Assembly (NCBI GenBank): GCA_029881175.1
Contig: JAOUNC010000001.1
Span: 1 to 27,443 of the forward strand
Length of the DNA: 27,443 bases
From: Nitrospirota bacterium
GTDB lineage: Bacteria; Nitrospirota; Nitrospiria; Nitrospirales; UBA8639
Direction of reading: 5' to 3'
The notes beneath the pieces were generated by a model. It searched no databases. It had not been told where the DNA came from and worked only from the letters and a program-made list of their open reading frames with translations. Each line of letters begins with the position of its first letter. Position 1 is the first letter of the stretch. Positions 15,191 through 22,584 of the stretch are shown in pieces. Made by a program: the position numbers and the translations under genes.

Positions 15191-15490
15191 TTATTTTGCA
15201 TACGTCGCGATGATCGTGGTATCTGTCACCGACTTCTCAAAATGACGTTGCCTGACTGTGAGATACTCAGCGTTTGAGAAGAATGCATTCTTTGATTCAT
15301 GGTCCGGAAAGGAAATTGTAAATACGCGGTTAATCGGGGACTGTGTCTTAGACTTGAGCACTTCCGAAATTTTGAAATCGTAGCCAAATCCTCCGCCGTA
15401 GCATTCAAGAATTGGCATCATTTCGTCCCGATATGATTGATAGCCCACCTCATCCACGACCTGTAGCCCCACGAGTGTTTCGATAGCCAT
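15191..15490 (-). CDS. DUF1330-like small dimeric alpha-beta barrel protein
   Basis: A 99-residue cytoplasmic protein that fits the DUF1330 (ferredoxin-like, dimeric alpha-beta barrel) pattern: early beta strand LVGLQVVD, YQSYRDEMMPILECYGGGF, NRVFTISFPDHESKNAFF, then YLTVRQRHFEKSV and a final strand. Such proteins resemble EthD/monooxygenase-like folds, but their biochemical role is mostly unknown. ATG 15490 has AAAGGG nine bases upstream and is preferred over TTG 15508. Its right-hand neighbour on the same strand is the BCCT gene, which ends 158 bases upstream of this start; no shared function is evident. Confidence 0.85.
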   Translation of the reverse strand: MAIETLVGLQVVDEVGYQSYRDEMMPILECYGGGFGYDFKISEVLKSKTQSPINRVFTISFPDHESKNAFFSNAEYLTVRQRHFEKSVTDTTIIATYAK

Positions 15491-15648
15491 ATTAATTTGC
15501 CCTTTCAAAAACTATAACTATTCCAATTAATATCCGCAGTGTCTGGGCGCATAATTTTACTAACCGGAATGATTTGAATGTACGAAGCCCGTCATCTATT
15601 GTACCTTTGCATCCTTGCCAGTTTCTAAGGTTAAGAATCGAGCAAAAC

Positions 15649-17139
15649 CTACCTACGAACTTCTTCTTTGAAGGATTTGAGGAGGGAGATGATGAGGATG
15701 ATCATGACGAAGACGAAGGGAAAGGCCGCCAGGATGGCCCCAGTCTGGAGGCCTTTGAGGCCGCCTGACCACAATAGAATGGCAGCCGAGAGAGATTGAA
15801 TGATACCCCATGTGAATTTAATGTGATTCGGGGGGTTGAGGCTGCCGTTGGTGGTGAGCGTTCCCAGTACGAAAGTGGCGGAATCGGCTGAGGTGATAAA
15901 AAAGGTGCCGATCAAGAAGATGGCAATGAGCGACATGATTGTGCCCATGGGGTATTGCTCCAAGACCGTGAAAAGCAAGACTTCCATGCCCTGCTTGTCC
16001 ATGACGGTTTTCAGGGGCACGTCCTGAAAGAGCTCTAACGCGATCCCGGTTCCACCGAAGACCGTAAACCAAAAGGCACAAAAGAGGGATGGAACAAGTA
16101 GGACGCCCAGCACGAATTGGCGCACCGTTCGGCCTTTGGAGATCCTGGCAATGAAGGTGCCCACAAACGGGGCCCATGCAATCCACCAGGCCCAATAAAA
16201 CAGGGTCCAGTTATGAATCCATGTGGAATCTCGGAAGGGCGCCAGATTAAGGCTCATGGTCGGAAGGTTTTGAAGATAATGCCCAAAGGTTGACGGGAAG
16301 AGGGTCATGATAAAGTTGGTGGGCCCGAGAAATAGTAGAAAAAAGAGTAACGACAGGGCCAAGATCATATTGAGATTGCTGAGGTATTTGATGCCGCGAT
16401 GGAGGCCCGTTTGGGCTGAGAGCATAAAGAGCATTGTCACGATGGCGATCAACAGTAATTGAGTCGTGAGTGAATTCGAAATACCAAACACATACGATAG
16501 TCCTCCGCTGATCTGCACGGCGCCAAATCCCAGAGAAGTGGCCACCCCGAAGACGGTTGCAAAGACGGCGATCACATCCACGGCTGTTCCCAGAGGCCCG
16601 GTCGCATGTCTACCCAGCACCGGTTGGCAACTCAAACTAAATAGCCCCGGCATCCCTTTTCGAAATTGGAAATAGGCGAGGGCCAAGCCCACCATGGTGT
16701 AGATACCCCAAGGGTGTAGGCCCCAATGAAAGAACGAATATTGAAGGGCCAAGCGAGCGGCCTGCGGGGTTCCTCCTTCTCCAATGGGCGGGTCATGAAA
16801 ATGGGACGTGGGTTCGGCGACGCCCCAAAACACCAGACCGATACCCATTCCGGCGCAAAATAGCATGGCAAACCAGGTGAGGAGGTTGAAGTCCGGCTTG
16901 GCTCCGTCTGGTCCGAGTGGAATATCCCCCCATCGGGAAAAAATGAGGCAGAGGGCGCAAATCAGAAAGCTGGTTGCGGCTAATACATACAGCCAGCCAA
17001 ACGAATCCAGAATGGATGCTTGAAGGGCGCCGGTGATTTTTGCCAAATGTTTCGGAGCCAGTCCGCCCCAGAAGAGGAACAGAAACGCCAATGCGCATGA
17101 AATATTGAAGACCGAAGTCGTGGATTTTAGTGGGTTCAT
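15649..17139 (-). CDS. BCCT-family betaine/choline/carnitine transporter
   Basis: Twelve-helix secondary transporter that imports trimethylammonium osmolytes, usually glycine betaine or choline, with Na+ or H+. From the chosen start (496 aa, the family's usual length) the first helix lies at about 10-28. The BCCT motif AGMGIGLVFWGVAEP is at 96-110, and the Trp-rich substrate helix YWAWWIAWAPFVGTFIARISKGRTVRQF is intact. The frame stays open to ATG 17334, but the 65 extra residues do not look like a transporter N-terminus, so I used ATG 17139. No ribosome binding site supports any of the starts. It is divergent from the betaine-synthesis methyltransferase, which points to glycine betaine as substrate. 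Long regulatory C-terminal tails of osmosensing members are absent (it ends SFKEEVRR). Confidence 0.92.
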   Translation of the reverse strand: MNPLKSTTSVFNISCALAFLFLFWGGLAPKHLAKITGALQASILDSFGWLYVLAATSFLICALCLIFSRWGDIPLGPDGAKPDFNLLTWFAMLFCAGMGIGLVFWGVAEPTSHFHDPPIGEGGTPQAARLALQYSFFHWGLHPWGIYTMVGLALAYFQFRKGMPGLFSLSCQPVLGRHATGPLGTAVDVIAVFATVFGVATSLGFGAVQISGGLSYVFGISNSLTTQLLLIAIVTMLFMLSAQTGLHRGIKYLSNLNMILALSLLFFLLFLGPTNFIMTLFPSTFGHYLQNLPTMSLNLAPFRDSTWIHNWTLFYWAWWIAWAPFVGTFIARISKGRTVRQFVLGVLLVPSLFCAFWFTVFGGTGIALELFQDVPLKTVMDKQGMEVLLFTVLEQYPMGTIMSLIAIFLIGTFFITSADSATFVLGTLTTNGSLNPPNHIKFTWGIIQSLSAAILLWSGGLKGLQTGAILAAFPFVFVMIILIISLLKSFKEEVRR

Positions 17140-17601
17140 GGAGCGACGGGGCTTAGAGCCAACGTGTAGCCCTACCATAATTAGGCACAGTGAACAAGGA
17201 AGATGCCTTCGAGATTCTCGGGTCGAGAGATGATTCCACCATTTCGCAAATGGGTAATAGGTATTGGGAAATGTGGCGGGAAAGTTGGCAATCGCCAAGT
17301 CATTAAAGGCGATTGCTTCGTTTCCCTCTGCCATTTCAACGATTGATTACTTAAAAGGGTTGCTCTATTCGGCTTAACGGGTTAGATTTAAAATGTCCTC
17401 GACAAACGATTGGGCCTTCCAAACGCTCGCCAGAGAACTTCGAAGGTTCTTTTTATTTCCTGATCAAGGGGAAGGCAGGGGTTTATGCCTATGAGCGTGC
17501 CTTCTTTCGCCTTTCCCAGTCTAAATACAGTTGCCTTTTTCTCACTTTTACTTATGCAGTAATGAGAATGTGAGGGAAGCGGCCCTTGAGGAGGTGTTTC
17601 C
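17140..17601. other. 462-bp divergent control region between BCCT and betaine-synthesis genes
   Basis: No gene is supported here. On the plus strand there is a weak promoter-like pair, TTGCCT (17531-17536) and TATGCA (17553-17558), 16 bases apart. Another, TTGATT/TATTCG with 17 bases between, lies near 17342. A terminator-like hairpin is at 17434-17458. GGGGAAGGC (17468-17476) can pair with either GCCTTC (17499-17504) or GCCTTTCCC (17509-17517, one mismatch), giving mutually exclusive stems. The methyltransferase ribosome binding site (GAGGAGG) closes the region. Confidence 0.45.
17434..17458 (+). terminator. terminator-like hairpin in the leader of the betaine-synthesis gene
   Basis: AGAACTT (17434-17440) pairs with AGGTTCT (17444-17450) with one G-T pair and a 3-base loop, followed directly by TTTTATTT. 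No plus-strand gene lies upstream to be terminated, because the neighbour is transcribed away from it. A role as an attenuator on a long leader, or as a block to stray transcription, is possible. Confidence 0.45.
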
Positions 17602-19263
17602 ATGATTCAGAAGCAAGCCTATGGTGATAATCCTATCGCTAAACGAAAAACCGATTTGTACAAAGAGGAATATGTCCATAGTTTTGTTCAAAAATGGGAT
17701 GACCTGATCGATTGGGATGCCCGAGCGTCGAGTGAGGGGGACTTTTTTATACGGCTTTTGAAGGAGCGTGGCGTCCGACGTGTGTTGGATGTGGCGACCG
17801 GAACCGGGTTTCATTCCATCCGGCTTTTACGAGCGGGCTTTGAGGTTACCAGTGCTGATGGCAGTCCGGAAATGTTAGCCCAAGCCTTTGCGAATGCTAA
17901 GCGCGCGGGATTCATTATGCGGACCATTCAAGCCGATTGGCGCTGGTTGAGCCGGGATATTCACAATAAGTATGATGCGGTGATTTGCCTTGGGAATTCT
18001 TTGACTCATCTTTTTTCCGAGCAAGATCGGCGAAAAGCTTTGGCTGAATTTTATACCGCGTTAAGACATGATGGGGTGCTTATTCTGGATCAACGTAATT
18101 ATGATGGTATTTTAGACAGTGGGTTTACTTCAAAGCATGTCTATTACTATTGCGGGGATAATGTGAGCGCTGAGCCAGAATATGTGGATGAAGGGCTCGC
18201 CAGGTTCAAATATACCTTTCCCGATGGCGAAAAATTTCATTTGAATATGTACCCCCTGCGGAAAGAATATACTCGTCGACTCATGAATGAGGTGGGTTTT
18301 CAGCAGGTGAAAACCTATGGAGATTTCCAAGAAACGCATAAGGTTGAAGATCCGGACTTTTATGTCCATGTCGCCGAAAAGCTGTATAAAAATGAGGAAC
18401 GGCCCAAGACCATCCTAGGGAGTTTGGGGAGTCAGGCCTATTCAACTGCGGTCGATACGGCTCGGGAATATTACAACAGTTCGGATGCGGACCGCTTTTA
18501 TGCCACGATTTGGGGCGGAGAAGATATTCACATTGGCCTGTACCATTCTGACAACGATTCAATTGTTGAGGCCAGTCGACGGACAGTGGAAAAAATGGCG
18601 TCGTCCGTCAAAAATCTTGATTCGAAAACCCGCGTGTTGGATATCGGGTCGGGGTATGGGGGCTCAGCCCGTTATCTCGTGAAAGAATTCGGGTGTCAGG
18701 TGGGCTGCCTGAACCTAAGTGAAACCCAAAATAAGCGGAATCGAGAACTCAATCAGAAAGCGGGCATCAGCTTAGCGATTAATGTCATTGATGGCAGCTT
18801 TGAAGATATTCCCCTGCCAGACGGGAGTGTCGATTTGGTCTGGTCTCAGGACGCCATTTTACATAGTGGAGACCGTAAAAAAGTCTTTGAAGAAGTCTCT
18901 CGTGTCTTGGGTAAGGGGGGGCAATTCATTTTCACCGATCCGATGCAAAGCGACAAGTGTCCAGAAGATGTGTTGCAACCGATTCTCGACCGCATTCATT
19001 TAGATTCCTTGGGGTCTATTGAATATTATCAACAAGTGGCCAAAGATCTTGGATTGAAAGAAGTCCAGATTGTTGATTTATCCAAGAATTTGGCGTCCCA
19101 TTATGCACGGGTTCTTGAAGAACTTGTGGCGCAACACAACGCCCTGATTCGTGTGTGTACGGAAGAATATTTGGCCACTATGCAGGTAGGATTACAGCAC
19201 TGGGTAGATGCCGGCATGTCCGGGCATTTGACCTGGGGGATCTTACACTTTCAAAAAGGCTGA
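17602..19263 (+). CDS. fused glycine/sarcosine/dimethylglycine N-methyltransferase (betaine synthesis)
   Basis: A 553-aa fusion of two SAM-dependent methyltransferases that together convert glycine to glycine betaine via sarcosine and dimethylglycine. Residues 1 to about 265 resemble glycine/sarcosine N-methyltransferase, with motif I VLDVATGTGF at 61-70 and the family segments ADWRWLSRD, CLGNSLTHLF and LDQRNYDGIL. Residues from about 280 resemble sarcosine/dimethylglycine N-methyltransferase, with a second motif I VLDIGSGYGG at 345-354, VWSQDAILHSGDR and FTDPMQSD. Many organisms encode these as two genes; fused forms are known, for example in the halophile Actinopolyspora. GAGGAGG seven bases before ATG 17602 fixes the start. 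The divergent BCCT gene supports an osmoprotection locus. A terminator follows. Confidence 0.95.
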   Translation: MIQKQAYGDNPIAKRKTDLYKEEYVHSFVQKWDDLIDWDARASSEGDFFIRLLKERGVRRVLDVATGTGFHSIRLLRAGFEVTSADGSPEMLAQAFANAKRAGFIMRTIQADWRWLSRDIHNKYDAVICLGNSLTHLFSEQDRRKALAEFYTALRHDGVLILDQRNYDGILDSGFTSKHVYYYCGDNVSAEPEYVDEGLARFKYTFPDGEKFHLNMYPLRKEYTRRLMNEVGFQQVKTYGDFQETHKVEDPDFYVHVAEKLYKNEERPKTILGSLGSQAYSTAVDTAREYYNSSDADRFYATIWGGEDIHIGLYHSDNDSIVEASRRTVEKMASSVKNLDSKTRVLDIGSGYGGSARYLVKEFGCQVGCLNLSETQNKRNRELNQKAGISLAINVIDGSFEDIPLPDGSVDLVWSQDAILHSGDRKKVFEEVSRVLGKGGQFIFTDPMQSDKCPEDVLQPILDRIHLDSLGSIEYYQQVAKDLGLKEVQIVDLSKNLASHYARVLEELVAQHNALIRVCTEEYLATMQVGLQHWVDAGMSGHLTWGILHFQKG

Positions 19264-19301
19264 AGTAGTGAAATGTGAGACGGGAGAAGTAAAAAGTTAG
19301 A

Positions 19302-19353
19302 GATAAAAAATAATAGGCAGACTTGAGACAGTCTTTCGGTTCTGCCTCTTTTT
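19302..19353. terminator. bidirectional intrinsic terminator
   Basis: AGGCAGA (19315-19321) pairs with TCTGCCT (19341-19347). The plus strand continues CTTTTTC, and the minus strand continues with a run read from ATAAAAAATAAT (19302-19313). With T-runs on both sides, it can end both the methyltransferase transcript (stop 19263) and the convergent HEAT operon (stop 19389). Confidence 0.8.
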
Positions 19354-19388
19354 CTCCTTACTTTTCACCTCTCACTTTCATTGAGGAG

Positions 19389-20777
19389 TTACCGTTCGAT
19401 TTTGAGGCCCTTGGCTGGTTGAGCAATATCACCGCTTTTTCCAAACCGGCCTTCCCCACCTTCGCCGAGCACATTCACGGTATCGGTATACTCAATTTCT
19501 CGCGCTTCTTTGCTCTGGCTGTCTTTTGGCTGCCATCCCAGCTTGTCTAGAGTGTCGAGCGCCACCTTTTTTAAGGCGCCGGCTGCCGTCATGCGAGTGG
19601 TGGCAAATGCCAGCACTCGCTCGCTTTCTTTTTCGACTTTTGAAAGTTCAGGGTCATGGAGAAAGGACACCAGTGGTTCAATGGCCGCATCACCGATCAT
19701 GACTAACGAGTTGGAAGCGTAGTCACGAAGCACGAGATCCTTGAGTAAGAGAACAAGATCCGGAATGACTTTGGGATGGCGAAAATGGCCAAGGGCTGTA
19801 GCCGCAGCTTCTTTGATCAAAAGGTCTTCACTGATGATGCAGCCTGGCGTTGGTTTTCCATCTTGATGAATGCCTTTTCCTCTCAAGGCATCCAACACGG
19901 GCTGGAAGGCCCGAGGGTCTCCAATCATTCCTAACGAGGCGATGGCATGCCGCTTGACCGTCCCGTCTTTCATGGCTTCCATCAGGGCATCGATGGCTAG
20001 CGGGTCACCAATATTGCCCAAAGCAATGGTGGCATCTTCTCGGACCGCCCGATCGGGATCCTTGATCATTGCGATGAGTGCCTCGACGACCCGGGGTTCC
20101 TTCACCCAAGGTTTTCCCATCTGATAGTCGGTCGTCATGCCCCCCAAAGCCCGGACGCCATGGCAACGTACTACGAAATGAGGATCTTTCAGCGTTTCCA
20201 GCAAAGCGTCGACTGAAGGTGCCCCAATGTACATTAACGCCGTTCCAGCCGTTTCGCGCACGATTTTTGATGTATCTTTAAAGAGTTTAATCAGCGTAGG
20301 AATGGCCCGCGGATCTCCAATTTTCCCTAAGGCTTCGGCTGCGGCGCTTTTCACGGCACCGTCTCGGTCACGGCAGACAATCATTAATCCTTGGACCGCT
20401 TCAGGGTCACGAAGTTCTCCAAGCGTCTTAGCGGCCTGTTCGCGCACGCGCCAACGTTTATCTTTGAGACAGGTGAGTAATGTCGGCACGACTCCTTTGC
20501 CCATGGAGGCCATGGCTTTGACTGCTTCAGCTTGCACTTCCATCATGTTGTCGTTAAAGAGGGTAATAAGTCCCCCAATCGCCTGGTCCCCGCCAAGTTT
20601 CGCGAGGGCCCAGCCCACATGAGATCGAACCGACCAATAGTCATCTTCCAATGCCGCCAATAGGGGTTCCAGCGTTTTGGGGTCAGCGTGTTCAGTAAGG
20701 GCCTTAGCCGCTTCCTCGCGAGTCGCGTCATCTACATCTTCGAGGGCGTCGAGCCAGTCTTGTACAGAATTTGACAT
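19389..20777 (-). CDS. HEAT-repeat protein, 462 aa, with C-terminal tail
   Basis: The largest HEAT protein of the window. About thirteen PBS-lyase/HEAT-type repeats run from residue 1 to about 415 (VREQAAKTLGELRDPEAVQGL, VKSAAAEALGKIGDPRAIPTL, VREDATIALGNIGDPLAIDAL), with longer loops at about 230-250 and 315-335. The array closes with LDKLGWQPKDSQS, the same LGWxP ending as two proteins of the other HEAT cluster. A charged non-repeat tail of about 45 residues follows (EYTDTVNVLGEGGEGRFG). It has no signal peptide. It is the last gene of a three-gene operon, 27 bases after a small exported protein gene. AAAGG six bases before ATG 20777 is a modest ribosome binding site. Confidence 0.92.
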   Translation of the reverse strand: MSNSVQDWLDALEDVDDATREEAAKALTEHADPKTLEPLLAALEDDYWSVRSHVGWALAKLGGDQAIGGLITLFNDNMMEVQAEAVKAMASMGKGVVPTLLTCLKDKRWRVREQAAKTLGELRDPEAVQGLMIVCRDRDGAVKSAAAEALGKIGDPRAIPTLIKLFKDTSKIVRETAGTALMYIGAPSVDALLETLKDPHFVVRCHGVRALGGMTTDYQMGKPWVKEPRVVEALIAMIKDPDRAVREDATIALGNIGDPLAIDALMEAMKDGTVKRHAIASLGMIGDPRAFQPVLDALRGKGIHQDGKPTPGCIISEDLLIKEAAATALGHFRHPKVIPDLVLLLKDLVLRDYASNSLVMIGDAAIEPLVSFLHDPELSKVEKESERVLAFATTRMTAAGALKKVALDTLDKLGWQPKDSQSKEAREIEYTDTVNVLGEGGEGRFGKSGDIAQPAKGLKIER

Positions 20778-20804
20778 ATTAGGCCTTTGTCATCATTGAT
20801 TGTT

Positions 20805-21251
20805 TTATTTTGGATAATCTGGTTCTTGAGGGTAGGGTTGGGTATGGCTGCAATGAATCGTTAAGGCTTGGGTCCCCCGCCCTTTCACGCATTGATCAAG
20901 TGAATTGGAAAATTCCAATGTTCCGGATAAGGTGACTTTGAATAAAAAATCAAAGGTGAAAGTTCCAAACCGGTATTCCCCGGGTTTGAGCTTCAATTCT
21001 TTTACCTGGGTGGTTTTATAGGCATCCATGTTGATGGGATCTTTTGTCCAAATCAACGGGGTCATGCCGGGCACATGCCACCAGGTTGGTGGGTTGAGTG
21101 CGCTGGGATCAATCGTAATAGGAAATTCCCGCAAGAGTGGATTGGTGGGCTCCGCACCCTGTACCACTGAGCCAATCATGAGCGGGATGCAGATCAGAAG
21201 GCCGCACAAGCAACGTATGCGTAATGTGGTCAGAATAGTTGAATGATTCAT
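20805..21251 (-). CDS. small exported protein of unknown family
   Basis: A 148-residue protein with a clear signal peptide: a basic start (MNHSTILTTLRIR), a hydrophobic core (CLCGLLICIPLMIGSVV) and likely cleavage near VQG-AEP. The mature part of about 115 residues is rich in Pro, Thr and beta-strand pattern (KLKPGEYRFGTFTFDFLFKVTL), with two Cys near the end that could form a disulfide (DQCVKGR, IHCSH). No family is recognised. The reading frame is open upstream, but the chosen ATG lies eight bases after the previous gene stop and gives the only sensible signal peptide. It is co-transcribed with the phosphodiesterase-like gene and the HEAT gene. Confidence 0.78.
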   Translation of the reverse strand: MNHSTILTTLRIRCLCGLLICIPLMIGSVVQGAEPTNPLLREFPITIDPSALNPPTWWHVPGMTPLIWTKDPINMDAYKTTQVKELKLKPGEYRFGTFTFDFLFKVTLSGTLEFSNSLDQCVKGRGTQALTIHCSHTQPYPQEPDYPK

Positions 21252-21258
21252 GGCGTTC

Positions 21259-22308
21259 TTATCGGTAAATTTTTTCGAGTTCATTTTCGGTCGTTTGTCG
21301 TTTTGGTATTGATTGGAAAATGCCTGTGATCGCCTGACTGTCCCATTCTGTGTGGGTGTCCAATCCCAGGGCATACATGATAGTGGCCGCCGTATCAAGT
21401 AAGGTCACGCGTTGGTAAATGGGGTGTTGATGCTTCACGTTCGCCCCCCAAGCGATCCAGGGAACAGTGGGATCCAAATCCGCAGCCTTTGCTTCTTTCC
21501 CCTTTGCGATGGAAGGGTGGATAGGGCCACTATTGAGTCCAGTGACAATGAACATCGTCCGGTCCAAGACTCCAATTTCCTGGTAATTCTTTTTGATTTG
21601 GTCAACGGCGTTATCAATGGCTGTCACGGCTGCGGAGTATTTTGGTGAATCCCAGCCATATTTTTGTCCAATCCGAGCGGCGGTTGGAAAATGTGTCACC
21701 AATAAATTGGGAACCCCAAAGAGGCGGAATCCATGTCCTTCCCCACTGGTGACTTTGGTGAGGAAGTCTTTGATATACACGGATACGGTTTCTGGCGTGC
21801 ATTGGGGTTTGGTGTAGCCGCAGACCTGAGAGTCCACATAGATTTCTGGCCGGATCAATTGATAGAGCCGTTCATCCATAAGAAATACCCCGGTGTCTCG
21901 GCCACCTGCTAGATCCATGTAATCAAAGACGGTGGGAGAACGCATGAACGATCTGGCAAAATCGTAATGTTCCCAGTCAGCAGTGATCCGATGCTTCTCC
22001 ACTGGCAGCCCAGTGATGAGAGACGCCATGGCTGACACGGTGAGAGGAGGAGTGATGGATTGCGCAGACCATGATGCCACACCTTCTTGAGCGAACTGCG
22101 CTATATGGGGTGCGGCTCCGTTTTGAATTGCGGAGGATTTGATGCCTTCCAGGACAACGAGGACGATATGTTCAGCTTGTGCAGCTTGTGCAGCTTGAAG
22201 AGGGAGCATTCCCCCATAGATAAGCCACAAGAAGCTCACCATTCCCAACATCCACCCGTGTCTTTTGCCTGTAAATTGTCGCTGGTATTTTTGCCGAAAA
22301 GTACTCAT
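21259..22308 (-). CDS. alkaline-phosphatase-superfamily protein with degenerate active site
   Basis: An exported 349-aa protein with the fold signature of type I phosphodiesterases/nucleotide pyrophosphatases. A signal peptide ends near LPLQAAQA. It is followed by HIVLVVLEGIKSSAI, then TPPLTVSAMASLITGLPVEKH (presumed nucleophile Thr90) and the C-terminal VPWIAWGANVKH with LLDTAATIMYALGL. Key metal ligands are missing: the first Asp of the usual DG is Glu54, the PDxxGH motif is replaced by HFPTAARIG (206-214), and the usual SDHG is replaced by TGLNSG (256-261). It is probably an inactive or altered enzyme that binds rather than hydrolyses, an inference from motifs. ATG 22308 is preferred over TTG 22332. 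It heads the operon with the exported protein and the HEAT gene. Confidence 0.85.
   Translation of the reverse strand: MSTFRQKYQRQFTGKRHGWMLGMVSFLWLIYGGMLPLQAAQAAQAEHIVLVVLEGIKSSAIQNGAAPHIAQFAQEGVASWSAQSITPPLTVSAMASLITGLPVEKHRITADWEHYDFARSFMRSPTVFDYMDLAGGRDTGVFLMDERLYQLIRPEIYVDSQVCGYTKPQCTPETVSVYIKDFLTKVTSGEGHGFRLFGVPNLLVTHFPTAARIGQKYGWDSPKYSAAVTAIDNAVDQIKKNYQEIGVLDRTMFIVTGLNSGPIHPSIAKGKEAKAADLDPTVPWIAWGANVKHQHPIYQRVTLLDTAATIMYALGLDTHTEWDSQAITGIFQSIPKRQTTENELEKIYR
22173..22197 (-). repeat. 9-bp tandem repeat in a signal-peptide coding region
   Basis: CAGCTTGTG is repeated twice in full and once in part. On the coding strand it encodes the AAQAAQA stretch at the signal-peptide cleavage site of the phosphodiesterase-like protein. 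Copy-number change would add or remove three residues without a frameshift. Confidence 0.7.
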
Positions 22309-22584
22309 GATCTCTGTTCTGCTCCACTTCAAAAATAGACATGAATAGCGAAAAAATTAGTGAATACGTACGAATGCTCGATAATGCTTCTCTTGCTAGG
22401 AGGTGCTCATCGGGATCACATCAAGGCACTTGAAGATATCATGCAGATTTTCAGGCGGTCAACCAATCTAGAGGATGTCATGGTCAAGCGTAGCATGGTT
22501 TTAAGAAAAATTGATTCGCCCCTTGCTCTTGGAAGTCGATATGGTCTAAGAGAGTAGCCTTCCTACGCGGAGGGGGTTTATTTC

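Noticed and set aside
14911..15201. Leftward 96-codon frame rich in Phe, Leu and Pro
   Set aside because: It overlaps the STAS N-terminal codons in another frame, has no ribosome binding site, and its hydrophobicity comes from AT-rich intergenic DNA.
17140..17334. N-terminal extension of the BCCT transporter
   Set aside because: The extra 65 codons are not hydrophobic, lack the family pattern and have no ribosome binding site at their start, so they were left out of the gene.
22360..22557. Rightward 65-codon frame before the hydrolase-like gene
   Set aside because: GTG start without a ribosome binding site; the AGGAGG inside it is not followed by a usable start; no conserved pattern seen.
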